A stretch of DNA of 64,000 nt from Treponema succinifaciens DSM 2489 (lineage in GTDB: Bacteria; Spirochaetota; Spirochaetia; Treponematales; Treponemataceae). Of the stretch, positions 29,852-38,999 are shown one piece after another; the stretch's first letter is position 1; the number at the start of each line of letters is the position of its first letter. The position numbers were made by a program, and so were the translations under genes. The stretch is taken from positions 2,620,501 through 2,684,500 of the forward strand of contig NC_015385.1 of assembly GCF_000195275.1 (NCBI RefSeq). Reading direction: 5' to 3'. The notes under the pieces are model-generated. The model was given only the letters and a program-made list of their open reading frames with translations, ran no database searches and was not told where the DNA came from.

Positions 29852-30484
29852 TTAAAAAAACAGTTTTATCAAGCCTTCAAAAATAAGGAAATAAAATCCG
29901 ATTAAAAGTTGCGCAATACGTGAAATTCTTTTCAGCACAGGAAACATTTTTTGGACAAGCGGAATTCCAAAAAGCGGAAGAAAAAACGGAAGAGTTCCAA
30001 CGTAAAAGAAAACAAGATAAAAAATTCCTTTAATGCCGGGCAAAAAGACAGAACGAGCAATAGCAGTCCACAAAGGAGCGCAAATATGAAGTCCCACCGC
30101 AAGCCCCGTAAAAACCGCAGTCAAAAAATCATTTCCTAGTTTTTTTAAGCCAGCGCATTTGCAGCCATCTTTTTCCCAGGGAAATTTTGCGCCGAATGAA
30201 TTTAAAAGCAAACTCGCTCCACAAAAAATATAAGCGCATACAGAAAGGCGCCTTGCAAAATACGGATCAAAAAATTCACTTGCAAGAAGACCTGCCGCGC
30301 TTAAAGCAACTCCAAGAACAAAATATATCGCAAGCCTTGAAGCCAAAAATAATCCAATCAATCCCGCATTCCGCCTGCAAGAAATTTTTTCTGTTCCGAA
30401 TAAAAACGGAATCAGCACAGGACCGCAGTACATTGCGCAGTAAGTTCCTGTTGAAAGCCCCAAAAGCACAGCCTCTAAAATCAT
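29852..30484 (-). CDS. Sulfite-exporter TauE/SafE or DsbD-like membrane protein
   Basis: 210 residues from ATG 30484 (GGAGG six nt upstream). About six membrane helices. The paired cysteine motif TYCAMYCGPVLIPF in helix 1 is the signature of the DsbD/CcdA-like branch, which passes electrons through the membrane by thiol exchange. A second CAPLWTAI segment forms the matching half. It precedes the polyferredoxin by 11 nt, as in ccoG-ccoS-type or thiol-redox clusters of other bacteria. Exact substrate unknown. Confidence 0.8.
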   Translation of the reverse strand: MILEAVLLGLSTGTYCAMYCGPVLIPFLFGTEKISCRRNAGLIGLFLASRLAIYFVLGVALSAAGLLASEFFDPYFARRLSVCAYIFCGASLLLNSFGAKFPWEKDGCKCAGLKKLGNDFLTAVFTGLAVGLHICAPLWTAIARSVFLPGIKGIFYLVFFYVGTLPFFLPLFGIPLVQKMFPVLKRISRIAQLLIGFYFLIFEGLIKLFF

Positions 30485-30610
30485 TTTCAACCTCCAGCTT
30501 TTTAGCAGAACTTTACAGGCTGACAAAAAAATAGAAAAGATGATTTTAAGCGACTTGCAAAAACAAGAATGTAAGCTGCAAAATTTTAAAGGTGAAAATA
30601 AGAGGGAATA

Positions 30611-30637
30611 AAAAAAGGCGACCCCAAAGCCGCCTTT
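30611..30637 (-). terminator. Rho-independent terminator of aspS
   Basis: Minus strand: AAAGGCG stem with CGCCTTT and a roughly 11-nt loop, followed by a T tract, 22 nt past the aspS stop. Confidence 0.85.
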
Positions 30638-30658
30638 TACACTTTTTAATTAATTGTT

Positions 30659-32491
30659 TTATTTCTCAACTTCTGTACACTTTAGATGCAAATCATCCAA
30701 TTGGCTTTGGTCAACCGCGCTTGGGCATTCGTCCATCGGCGACATTGCAAGGTTGTTCTTCGGGAAGGCGATTACTTCGTGGATGCTTTCCTCGTGGCAC
30801 ATGAGCATTATAAGGCGGTCAAGGCCTGGGGCGATTCCTCCGTGCGGCGGCGCTCCGAACTTGAATGCCTGTACCAAGAATCCGAACGCTTTTTCTGCAC
30901 GCTCGCGGCTGTAGCCTACGATTTCAAAGATGCGTTCCTGCAGCGCCGGGTCGTTGATACGCATTGAGCCTGAGGCAAGCTCGTAGCCGTTCAGGACAAG
31001 GTCGTAAAGGTCGCCTTTTACAGAACCCGGGTCGCTTTCCAAAGTGTCCCAGTATTTTTTCTGCGGAAGCGTGAACATGTGGTGCTCTGTTTCCCAGTGG
31101 TTTTCTTCCTCGTTCCATGCAAAGTACGGGAAGTCGATAATCCATGCGAAGTGGAATTCGTCTTTCGGGTTGTAAAGGTTCAGGTCTTTTCCAAGCTGCT
31201 TGCGGACCGCTCCGAGCGCAACGCACGCTGTCTGCCATTTTTCGTCGCTTACAAACAAAAGAAGGTCGTTCTTTTCCGCTCCAAGCCTTGAGCAGATTTC
31301 CGCTTCTTTTCCGGCGAAGAACTTTGAGATTCCGCCTTCAAATTTTCCTTCCGCGTCAACCTTCATCCAGGCAAGGCCTTTAGCGTGGTTGATTTTTGCA
31401 ACTGCTTCAAGCGCTTCAATGTGCTTTCTTGAATATTTGTCCGCGGCGTTCTTTACAACAAGGGCTTTAAGTCCGCTTCTCTTGTGTCGCTCGATGTTCT
31501 TGTCTGCGTTTGCGGCTCCAGCCTTGAATGCGTTAAAGTCGCTCAAATCCGCCATAAAAGCCGCGTCCTGCATCTTCATGTCAAAGCGCAAGTCCGGCTT
31601 GTCGCTTCCGTAAAGGTCAAAAGCATCGTCCCAGCTGATTCTGTCAAAATGAACCGGAAGCTCGTAGTTCAGGGTTTTCTTGAAAATGTGGCGCATAAGC
31701 TCTTCTGTTGTGTCCAGAACTTCCTCGCGGTTTGTAAAGCTCATTTCCATATCAATCTGGGTAAATTCCGGCTGGCGGTCTCCGCGGGCATCCTCATCGC
31801 GGTAACAGCGCGCAATCTGGAAATACTTGTCAAATCCCGAAACCATCAGAAGCTGCTTGTAAAGCTGCGGCGACTGCGGCAAAGAATAGAATTTTCCCGG
31901 ATGAACACGGCTCGGAACAAGGTAGTCGCGCGCGCCTTCCGGTGTTGATTTAATAAAAGTAGGAGTTTCAATTTCCAAAAAACCCTTGGAAGTCAAAAAT
32001 TCGCGTGTGGCAAAAGTTACAGCCGAACGCAAGATGATGTTGTGCTGCATAGGTTCGCGGCGCAAATCAAGATAGCGGTATTTTAGGCGCAAATCCTCGT
32101 TCGCAACAACAAGAGTTCCATCCTTCTGGCGGACTTCTTCAATGCTAAAAGGCAATTCCTGCGACGTTGTAAAGATTTCTATGTCGCAAGCTTCAACTTC
32201 AATCTCGCCGGTCGCCATGTCCTTGTTCACGTCTTTTTCAGCACGTGCGGCAACAACGCCTTCAACAGCGATACAATATTCCGACTTTAAGGAAGCGGCG
32301 ATTTTTTTAACTTCGTCCGAAGCGTTGTCGCCAACCATTACCTGAGTAATTCCATAGCGGTCGCGCAAACGGATAAAAATAAGTCCGCCAAGGTCGCGCG
32401 TTCGGCTGACCCAACCGTTCAATACAACTTTCTTGCCAACGTCAGCCTTAGTAAGCTCGCCGCAAGTTACAGTTCGTTTAGAATTTTCCAT
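30659..32491 (-). CDS. aspS: Aspartyl-tRNA synthetase (bacterial type)
   Basis: Class II synthetase, 610 residues. The N-terminal OB-fold anticodon-binding domain (VVLNGWVSRTRDLGG) is followed by motif 2 (FQIARCYRDEDARGDRQPEF), the large GAD insertion typical of bacterial AspRS, and motif 3 (GIAPGLDRLIMLM). The ATG at 32491 has AAGGA seven nt upstream. This stretch uses more G+C-rich codons than its neighbours, as expected for a highly expressed gene. Confidence 0.97.
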   Translation of the reverse strand: MENSKRTVTCGELTKADVGKKVVLNGWVSRTRDLGGLIFIRLRDRYGITQVMVGDNASDEVKKIAASLKSEYCIAVEGVVAARAEKDVNKDMATGEIEVEACDIEIFTTSQELPFSIEEVRQKDGTLVVANEDLRLKYRYLDLRREPMQHNIILRSAVTFATREFLTSKGFLEIETPTFIKSTPEGARDYLVPSRVHPGKFYSLPQSPQLYKQLLMVSGFDKYFQIARCYRDEDARGDRQPEFTQIDMEMSFTNREEVLDTTEELMRHIFKKTLNYELPVHFDRISWDDAFDLYGSDKPDLRFDMKMQDAAFMADLSDFNAFKAGAANADKNIERHKRSGLKALVVKNAADKYSRKHIEALEAVAKINHAKGLAWMKVDAEGKFEGGISKFFAGKEAEICSRLGAEKNDLLLFVSDEKWQTACVALGAVRKQLGKDLNLYNPKDEFHFAWIIDFPYFAWNEEENHWETEHHMFTLPQKKYWDTLESDPGSVKGDLYDLVLNGYELASGSMRINDPALQERIFEIVGYSRERAEKAFGFLVQAFKFGAPPHGGIAPGLDRLIMLMCHEESIHEVIAFPKNNLAMSPMDECPSAVDQSQLDDLHLKCTEVEK

Positions 32492-32614
32492 AAGATATTC
32501 CTTTTTGCCGCGGCATGAATCCGCGTTGATTTGTTTTTGCGAAAATTTTTCAAAAAAATATTTTAATGTTTCACACTTTTTTTTACAACAACCTTACAGC
32601 TGCACTGAACGGAT

Positions 32615-33940
32615 TCAGACCTTGAACGCACCTTTCTCTGCAAGGCTTAGGAACGCTTTTACAACTTCAGGGTCAAATTGCTTGCCGCTGTTCATTTTAA
32701 AGTCCTCTATGATTTTTTCCAGCGAAAAAGCCTTTCTATAGCAACGGTCTTGACTCATGCAGTCAAAAACGTCAGCAACAGAAATAATGCGCACAATTTC
32801 CGGGATTTCTTCTCCTTTAAGACCTTTCGGGTAGCCTGTGCCGTCAATCCGCTCATGGTGATAAAGAGCGGCAAGGCAAGCATCAGGAATCAATGTAAGT
32901 TCCTTTAGAAGATTATAGCCAGTTGTTGTGTGGCTCTGCATAATCTTGTATTCGTCATCAGTAAGTTTTTCTGGCTTTCTTATAATTTCGTCAGGAATAC
33001 CAATTTTTCCGCAATCATGGAAAAGCCCGCAGTAATAGGCGTTAAGGCATTCATCTCTAGACTTGCCCATTTCCTTTGCAAGCATATATGAGTATTTTGC
33101 AACGCGCTCTGAATGTCCGCCTGTGTAAATATCCTTGGCATCGATAAATTTTGTAAATGCCTTTATTACCTGCTCAAGCATAAATCTGTCATGCTCACGG
33201 TCTCTTTCTTTTGCAAGCCTTATAGCATGAAGTCTGATTCCAGAAATTACGAGACAAAACCACATTATGTAGAAAAGCAAAAAAATATAGAAAAATGGAC
33301 GATAAAATAATCCGTTTTCAAATTCGTAGTTTACTTTCCAAGATTTGAATTTCATAAGCTCATTTCCATCTTCAGTATAGAAAACAAAGCCCATGGAAAT
33401 GCTGTTCACGTCCAGAAGTCTACCCGGAATATATTTTTCTATGCTGGGATAAAAAACAATCCTGCTGCCAGGATTAAGCGGAATAAGAATGTTGTTCAGA
33501 TTTTTTATTGTCTTAACTGAAAAGTCAGACTCCTTTGCTTTTTTTAAGTCTATTAAAGGCTGAGACGGTTTTTTTTCCGCCCGGCTTTTATAAATTTCAA
33601 CAAATCCGTTCCAAGCATTATTCAAATAGCAATGCTGCGTAATGTTTATTTCCACATTCCAACTTTTTATCGCGTGCTTGTTAAGATTTTTAACAACTCC
33701 GGTGTAGATTCTGCCTGTAAGGTTTCCTTTTTCTGGATTATCAGAAGCAATATGAGGAACATAAATTGTCCAGACATCTCCCTTTAGCTGTCGTTTTCCT
33801 ATTGAAAACTGAACATCTGGAGAAATATCATTTTCGGTAATATGTTCTTTTGTTGTGGCAAAAACAAAAAATCCAACTGTTGCAGCCAAAAACGAAACTG
33901 CGAGAAGAACTATGTAAATCTTTTTTAAGAACTTTTTCAT
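32615..33940 (-). CDS. HD-GYP phosphodiesterase with CBM2-like outer domain
   Basis: 441 residues. An N-terminal helix (about 7-28), an outer domain about 30-200, a second helix about 206-232, and an HD-GYP domain (GGHSERVAKYSYMLA, FHDCGKIGIPDE, HHERIDGTGYPKGLKGEEIP, SVADVFDCM) with all metal and GYP residues. The outer domain has features of family 2 carbohydrate-binding modules: tryptophans in SWNVEINI and NAWNGFVEI, then LNPGSRIVFYP and MGFVFYTED. It would hydrolyse c-di-GMP in response to an outside signal. It lies 60 nt after a GH9 endoglucanase on the same strand, suggesting glucan sensing. The CBM2 call is by eye. Confidence 0.85.
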   Translation of the reverse strand: MKKFLKKIYIVLLAVSFLAATVGFFVFATTKEHITENDISPDVQFSIGKRQLKGDVWTIYVPHIASDNPEKGNLTGRIYTGVVKNLNKHAIKSWNVEINITQHCYLNNAWNGFVEIYKSRAEKKPSQPLIDLKKAKESDFSVKTIKNLNNILIPLNPGSRIVFYPSIEKYIPGRLLDVNSISMGFVFYTEDGNELMKFKSWKVNYEFENGLFYRPFFYIFLLFYIMWFCLVISGIRLHAIRLAKERDREHDRFMLEQVIKAFTKFIDAKDIYTGGHSERVAKYSYMLAKEMGKSRDECLNAYYCGLFHDCGKIGIPDEIIRKPEKLTDDEYKIMQSHTTTGYNLLKELTLIPDACLAALYHHERIDGTGYPKGLKGEEIPEIVRIISVADVFDCMSQDRCYRKAFSLEKIIEDFKMNSGKQFDPEVVKAFLSLAEKGAFKV

Positions 33941-34000
33941 AGCAGCATCTTTTTCACGATAAACTGCTGCGCATTTTACACGACAGTTTTTTAAGTTCTT

Positions 34001-36160
34001 TTACTCCATACAGCCCGAAATCAAATACACAAGCGGAGAATTCCAGTAAATTGTAACTTCATTACAAGAATAGCTCTGCACACTGTCTATGTAACAGGCA
34101 GAATAAGGAGCGTCAGAAAGATTTGCACGCGCAAAAGGGTCTTCAAGCTTTGAGTCAGGTCCGCCTACAAGCATTCCCGGCATAGGTTTTTTTGCAACTT
34201 GCGAAGGCCGGTGATGTGGAAGAATCGGCGAAAGTGTTCCAAAACCAGTCACAAAGCAATACGAAGTTGTATTTTTTCCAAGCAGATAGTCAATCTGGCA
34301 TTTTGCGGCTTCCTTGTATTTTTTGTTTGGTAAAATTCTGTCCGCCAGCAAGAAAAGCATTCCGTTGTTTGCGGCTCCCATATTACTTCCCCAGACATAT
34401 TCATACATTGAAAGTGAAACATCGTAAGAATCCGCGGCAACATTCTTGAGTTTTTCATTAGTCTTTGAAAGAAACGCCTTTTGTACTTTCTGATAAAATG
34501 AATCTTTTGGAGCATCACTTGAAAGATATTCAAAAAGTCCGTAAAGCCCAACCTGCTGCCAGCCAAGATCCTGTCCGATTTCAAACGGATCATAAACTTT
34601 TAAAAGCTCAAGATATTTTTCGTCCCCAAAAGTTTTATAAAGCTCTGCAAGCGCCCAAAATCTTTCATCAGCATCCTGCGAATCATTGTAAGCTCCGGTT
34701 GTAAACAAAATCGGATTTGTAAAACCTTTTCCGTCAAAAGGAGTTTTTTCAAGATAGCCCCATGCCTTTTTTGCGGCGTCGGAATATTTTGCGCTTTCCT
34801 CATATTCTTTGAAAATTCTTGAAGCCATTGCCATTGCAGCGGCAAAATCAGCAGTAGCGGCAGTTGAAACAGGACACAAAACGAGTCTGTCTTTTTCGTC
34901 CTGCGGCATAACTTCTCCAGGAAATTCTCTGCAAGAAACTTTATGGAACACAGCCCCGGTTTCTGGAATTTGCATTTTAAGCATCCAGTCAAGCTCGTAT
35001 TTTATTTCATCAAGAATATTTTCAGAAGCAAACGCATTTTTGTTGTGCTCATAGGCAAGCATCAGGTCGCAGGCAGCCTTTGCGGCAGGAACAACATAGC
35101 GTCCGTAGTCGCCGGCATCGTGCCAGCCTCCAGTTACATCATAGGAAGTTTCAACATTTCCATAAACAACTGCGCGCGCTGTGTGGCATTCAGGATGTCC
35201 AAAATCCGCATCCTGAACTTTTGTTCCGCATCTTTGCAAGTAGAAAAATCTTACCGCGCTTTTTAAAATTCCGTCGTAAATATTATTTGCAATTTTAAAC
35301 TCAAACGACTCGCCGTATTTTCCAGCCTTGATTTTATAAGTTCCTTCCGCGGAAAGTTTTGTAAAATCAGCAATCGCAGTCTGCTCTCCAGAAGCCTCGT
35401 TGAACCTTGCATTTTTCAGTTTGCCGGAAAAAACAACAGCTTCAGTTTTTGTATCTATAACATCAAAAGTTCCAGAAATTTTCGCACTTTTCTTTGAACG
35501 GACAACGGCAGTTTTTTTTGCGGAAGGCAAATATCCAAGCTGATTCAAGTTGACATTTGAAGTCGTTGTTGAAGTAACAATTTCAGTAATTCCAGAAGCG
35601 TCAACAAGCTCAAGGTCAAAGTTGTCAAAGAAAATCGAATGTCCTTTCATGTCTTCCGGGCAGCCTTTTCCCATTCCAACGTTCAAAACAAGCCGCGGAG
35701 AAAAATCTGTAGGCTCGAGCATTGTAAATGTAGTTTCAATATGCTTGGTTTCTTTTCCCACGGAATCACAGCCGCCAACATAAGCGTGGTAATCTCTTCC
35801 GTTCACCTGAAGCCGCCATTCAAAAGTTCTTTCTATAGAAGAATGAACGTCAAAAGAATATTTGTAAACGCCGCCCTTGTACAAAGAAAATCCGTCGAAA
35901 TACGGCTGAATTGCATATTCGTAAGGTCCTGGATTTTTTATGCGGATCTCCATTTCTCCGTTTTCAGTTACAAGCTGATCCGCGCTTCCATTTGAAAGGA
36001 ACATATCCCAAAATTTTTTGCCTTTGCTGAAATCTCCATTTTTTATAAGATTTGAAGTTTTTTCAGGCTCTTCTATCTCTTCATTTTTTGCAGATTTTCC
36101 AAAAGCAAACGAAACAAACAAAGCCGATGCCGCCAAAAGAGAAAAAATCAGTTTTTTCAT
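34001..36160 (-). CDS. Glycoside hydrolase family 9 endoglucanase
   Basis: 719 residues from ATG 36160 (AGGAG upstream). Signal peptide (MKKLIFSLLAASALFVSFAF); a CBM4/9-like module about 35-190 (LIKNGDFSKGKKFWD); an Ig-like cellulase N-domain about 205-290 (VNLNQLGYLPSAKKTAVV); then the GH9 (alpha/alpha)6 barrel. Catalytic features are GGWHDAGDYGRYV with the nucleophile-activating Asp pair (about 345-355), HHRPS (about 650), and CNEVTIYWN with the acid Glu near the end. It would cut cellulose or other beta-1,4-glucans outside the cytoplasm. A TATAAT box at 36202-36207 is a likely -10. Confidence 0.93.
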   Translation of the reverse strand: MKKLIFSLLAASALFVSFAFGKSAKNEEIEEPEKTSNLIKNGDFSKGKKFWDMFLSNGSADQLVTENGEMEIRIKNPGPYEYAIQPYFDGFSLYKGGVYKYSFDVHSSIERTFEWRLQVNGRDYHAYVGGCDSVGKETKHIETTFTMLEPTDFSPRLVLNVGMGKGCPEDMKGHSIFFDNFDLELVDASGITEIVTSTTTSNVNLNQLGYLPSAKKTAVVRSKKSAKISGTFDVIDTKTEAVVFSGKLKNARFNEASGEQTAIADFTKLSAEGTYKIKAGKYGESFEFKIANNIYDGILKSAVRFFYLQRCGTKVQDADFGHPECHTARAVVYGNVETSYDVTGGWHDAGDYGRYVVPAAKAACDLMLAYEHNKNAFASENILDEIKYELDWMLKMQIPETGAVFHKVSCREFPGEVMPQDEKDRLVLCPVSTAATADFAAAMAMASRIFKEYEESAKYSDAAKKAWGYLEKTPFDGKGFTNPILFTTGAYNDSQDADERFWALAELYKTFGDEKYLELLKVYDPFEIGQDLGWQQVGLYGLFEYLSSDAPKDSFYQKVQKAFLSKTNEKLKNVAADSYDVSLSMYEYVWGSNMGAANNGMLFLLADRILPNKKYKEAAKCQIDYLLGKNTTSYCFVTGFGTLSPILPHHRPSQVAKKPMPGMLVGGPDSKLEDPFARANLSDAPYSACYIDSVQSYSCNEVTIYWNSPLVYLISGCME

Positions 36161-36302
36161 AAAAGCTCCTATGATATAAGCTGATTCGACACTCAAAATA
36201 GATTATAAACCGCTTTTTGCAAATTAGAAAGGTCTGAAATATAAATTTAACAAAATTTATATAAATGCTTGATAAAACCTTGACATTATGTGTAAAAAAA
36301 AT

Positions 36303-36337
36303 CCCCGTGCAAAACAAAATTTAAGTTCTGCATGGGG
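36303..36337 (-). terminator. Rho-independent terminator of the mal-like operon
   Basis: Minus strand: CCCCATGCA pairs with TGCACGGGG (one A-C mismatch), followed by ATTTTTTTT. It is 24 nt past the malQ stop and separates the operon from the cellulase gene. Confidence 0.85.
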
Positions 36338-36360
36338 AATATTCAGTTAAGCTTTAAAAA

Positions 36361-37845
36361 CTAAGCTCTTCCGTAGAGATGTGTAAAGTGCGCAAGGAAA
36401 TTTCTGGAATCTTCTGAAAACTGCTCTTTTGTTGCGCGCCATTTCCAGTTGTTTCCAACTGTTGACGGAATATTCATACGGGCTTCTTTACCAAGTCCAA
36501 TCAAATCCTGCATAGTAAGAATGCAAGTATTTGCAACACTCGAAATTGCGGCAATCATCATTTCCTTTACAACATCGCGGTTTTCTTTTACACGAAGATA
36601 TTCCTTTGCATTTTCCACGTCTTTTTTCGCGGCAGTTTCTGTCCAGCCAAGAATTGTGTCGTTGTCGTGAGTTCCTGTGTAAACAACGCAATTCTGTGTG
36701 TAGCGGTAAGGAATGTAGTCGCTTGTCTCGCGGGAATCAAATGCAAACTGAAGCACTTTCATTCCAGGGAATCCTGAATCCTTTAAAAGCTGCTTTACGC
36801 TGTCTGTAAGGAATCCAAGGTCTTCCGCAATAACAGGCATTTCGCCAAACTGCTTTTTAAGCGAATTAAACAAATCCATTCCCGGTCCCTGCCGCCAAAC
36901 ACCAACTTTCGCATTTGTAGAGCCATAAGGAATGCAATAGAAAGAATCAAATCCGCGGAAATGGTCAATTCTGATAACATCGTAAATCGCCATGCTTTTT
37001 TCAAGGCGTTTTTTCCACCAGGCGTAATCCGTCTGCTTCATATATTCCCAGTTGTATACAGGATTTCCCCAGAGCTGACCGTCCGCAGAAAATCCATCTG
37101 GAGGACAGCCGGCAACTTCAATTGGCTTGTAATTTTCGTCAAGCATAAACTGGCTTGGATTTGACCAAACATCGGAACTGTCCGCCGCAACATAAATCGG
37201 AATGTCGCCTATAATCTGAATTCCTTTTTCATTCGCATATTTTTTAAGGGCATACCACTGCTTAAAGAAAAAATACTGGAGCATTTTGTAGTACTGCATA
37301 CACTCCGCGGATTTCTTTTTCCAAGCATCAAGGGCATCTGGCTTTCTGCAGCGGATGTCTTCTTCCCAAAAGTCAAATGCAATTCCTCCGTGAGCATCTT
37401 TTATAGCCATAAAAAGAGAATAGTCTTCAAGCCAAAACGCATTTTCAGCGCAGAAAGAATCAAAATCAGATGGAATATTTTTATTGAAATTCTTCTGGAT
37501 TATTGAAAAAACTTTATGCCGCTCAATGTACAATGTTCCGTAATCTACATAGCGCTCATTGCCGCCCCAGTTCACATTTTCGTAGTCGGATTTCTGCAAA
37601 AATCCCTGTTCCATCAAAAAATCAAAATCAATAAAGTAAGGATTTCCAGCAAAAGTAGAAAAACTTTGGTAAGGTGAATCTCCATAGCTTGTAGGACAAA
37701 CCGGAAGAATCTGCCAGTACTTTTGGTCTGCGCTTTTCAGATAATCAACAAACTCATAGGCGTTTTTACCCATTGTTCCAATTCCTGTTTTTCCAGGCAA
37801 AGACGAAATGTGCATCAGCACACCGCAAGCACGTTTGTTCAACAT
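36361..37845 (-). CDS. malQ: 4-alpha-glucanotransferase (amylomaltase)
   Basis: GH77 enzyme that disproportionates maltodextrins; 494 residues. Motifs: LMHISSLPGKTGIGTMG at the start, PYQSFSTFAGNPYFID, IRIDHFRGF (nucleophile Asp), VIAEDLG (acid Glu), YTGTHDNDTILGW. The ATG at 37845 has GAGGAAA upstream. It is the last gene of the operon binding protein-permeases-LacI-MalQ, which argues that the imported sugar is a maltodextrin or a related alpha-glucan. Confidence 0.95.
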   Translation of the reverse strand: MLNKRACGVLMHISSLPGKTGIGTMGKNAYEFVDYLKSADQKYWQILPVCPTSYGDSPYQSFSTFAGNPYFIDFDFLMEQGFLQKSDYENVNWGGNERYVDYGTLYIERHKVFSIIQKNFNKNIPSDFDSFCAENAFWLEDYSLFMAIKDAHGGIAFDFWEEDIRCRKPDALDAWKKKSAECMQYYKMLQYFFFKQWYALKKYANEKGIQIIGDIPIYVAADSSDVWSNPSQFMLDENYKPIEVAGCPPDGFSADGQLWGNPVYNWEYMKQTDYAWWKKRLEKSMAIYDVIRIDHFRGFDSFYCIPYGSTNAKVGVWRQGPGMDLFNSLKKQFGEMPVIAEDLGFLTDSVKQLLKDSGFPGMKVLQFAFDSRETSDYIPYRYTQNCVVYTGTHDNDTILGWTETAAKKDVENAKEYLRVKENRDVVKEMMIAAISSVANTCILTMQDLIGLGKEARMNIPSTVGNNWKWRATKEQFSEDSRNFLAHFTHLYGRA

Positions 37846-37868
37846 ATATTTCCTCGTAATTTATTGAA

Positions 37869-38906
37869 TTATTTATTTACAATTGATTTCACAGTTTCGC
37901 CTTCGACAAATTCAAAAGGAATAATCTTATGAACTGCCGGAGTTTTCTTTTCAACGCAGTCTATAAAAGTTTTTAGACCTTGTATAGCCAGATCTTCGTT
38001 AGACTGCTTTATAGTTGTAATTCTAGGACAATAAAAATCCGCAATGGAAAGTCCGTCAAATCCGATTATAGAAATATCTTCTGGAATTGAATAGCCAAGC
38101 TGCTTAAATTTTCGGCATGCGCCAATCGCCATAACATCGGACATACAGAAAATCGCGGTCAAGTCAGGGAACTTTTTTATAAGCTCTTCCGCCGCAGAAG
38201 CTCCGCCTTCAAAACTGTAGCGAGTTGTAACATAAGATTTTTCAAAGTCAAAGTCAAGTCCGGCAAGCTCAAGTCCTTCAATAAATCCATCGTAGCGGTT
38301 TTTAGAAGTTTCAGAGCTTTCAAAGTCGCCGCCAATTACTCCGATTTTTGTGTGTCCGTGCTTTACAAAATAGCGGGCAACATAAAGCGAAGCCTGAAAC
38401 TCATCTGTGCTTACACTTGAAAGATTTTCAAAGCCTTCTTTTTTTGGCTTGGTAGTAATAAGAATGCAAGGTACTTTTATTTTTTTAAAGTCCTCGCTGA
38501 ACCGTTCAGGGTTTCCGCCTAAAAAGACAAAACCAAGCGGTTTTTTTTCATAGTAAATATTCAAGGCGCACTGGGCTTCGTTGCTATATTCGCCGACAAT
38601 TTCGTTGTCATATTCGTCAAGAATTACAACACTTGCATTATATGGAAGTTTTTCAATACGCTTTTGCATAAGCTCAAGAATATTGTAAAAAAGCATATTG
38701 TTTGTTCCCTTTACAATAATCACAATTGTCTTGCTTCCACGGGATTTAAGTTCCTTTGCGTTTTTATTAAGGACAAAATCATGCTTGGCTACAACTTCCA
38801 GAACTTTCTTGCGCATTTCATCGCTTACGTAAGCCTGATTATTTAAAACACGCGAAACAGTTCCAACGGCGCAGCCACACTCTCTAGCAATATCCTTGAT
38901 TGTCAT
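37869..38906 (-). CDS. LacI-family transcriptional regulator
   Basis: 345 residues from ATG 38906 (AGGATGG upstream), which matches the canonical LacI opening MTIKDIARECGCAVGTVSRV; a longer reading to 38987 lacks a site. The DNA-binding helix-turn-helix and hinge (residues 1-60) are followed by a periplasmic-binding-protein-like ligand domain (IGVIGGDF, AIFCMSDVMAIGACR, SIIGFDGLSIADF). Encoded inside the sugar operon, it probably binds TGGAAACGTTTCCA at 42217-42230 and so regulates its own transcription. Confidence 0.9.
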   Translation of the reverse strand: MTIKDIARECGCAVGTVSRVLNNQAYVSDEMRKKVLEVVAKHDFVLNKNAKELKSRGSKTIVIIVKGTNNMLFYNILELMQKRIEKLPYNASVVILDEYDNEIVGEYSNEAQCALNIYYEKKPLGFVFLGGNPERFSEDFKKIKVPCILITTKPKKEGFENLSSVSTDEFQASLYVARYFVKHGHTKIGVIGGDFESSETSKNRYDGFIEGLELAGLDFDFEKSYVTTRYSFEGGASAAEELIKKFPDLTAIFCMSDVMAIGACRKFKQLGYSIPEDISIIGFDGLSIADFYCPRITTIKQSNEDLAIQGLKTFIDCVEKKTPAVHKIIPFEFVEGETVKSIVNK

Positions 38907-38999
38907 ACAAAACCATCCTGCATTTTTAAATAAAATCTTTTTATTAAAACAAACAATACGGCAAAAGAGCGGAAAATCCGCCCTCAAGCCTGAATGTAC

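Noticed and set aside
31079-31613. Arg-rich plus-strand frames opposite aspS
   Set aside because: Caused by the G+C-richer codon use of aspS; no family match and no ribosome-binding sites.
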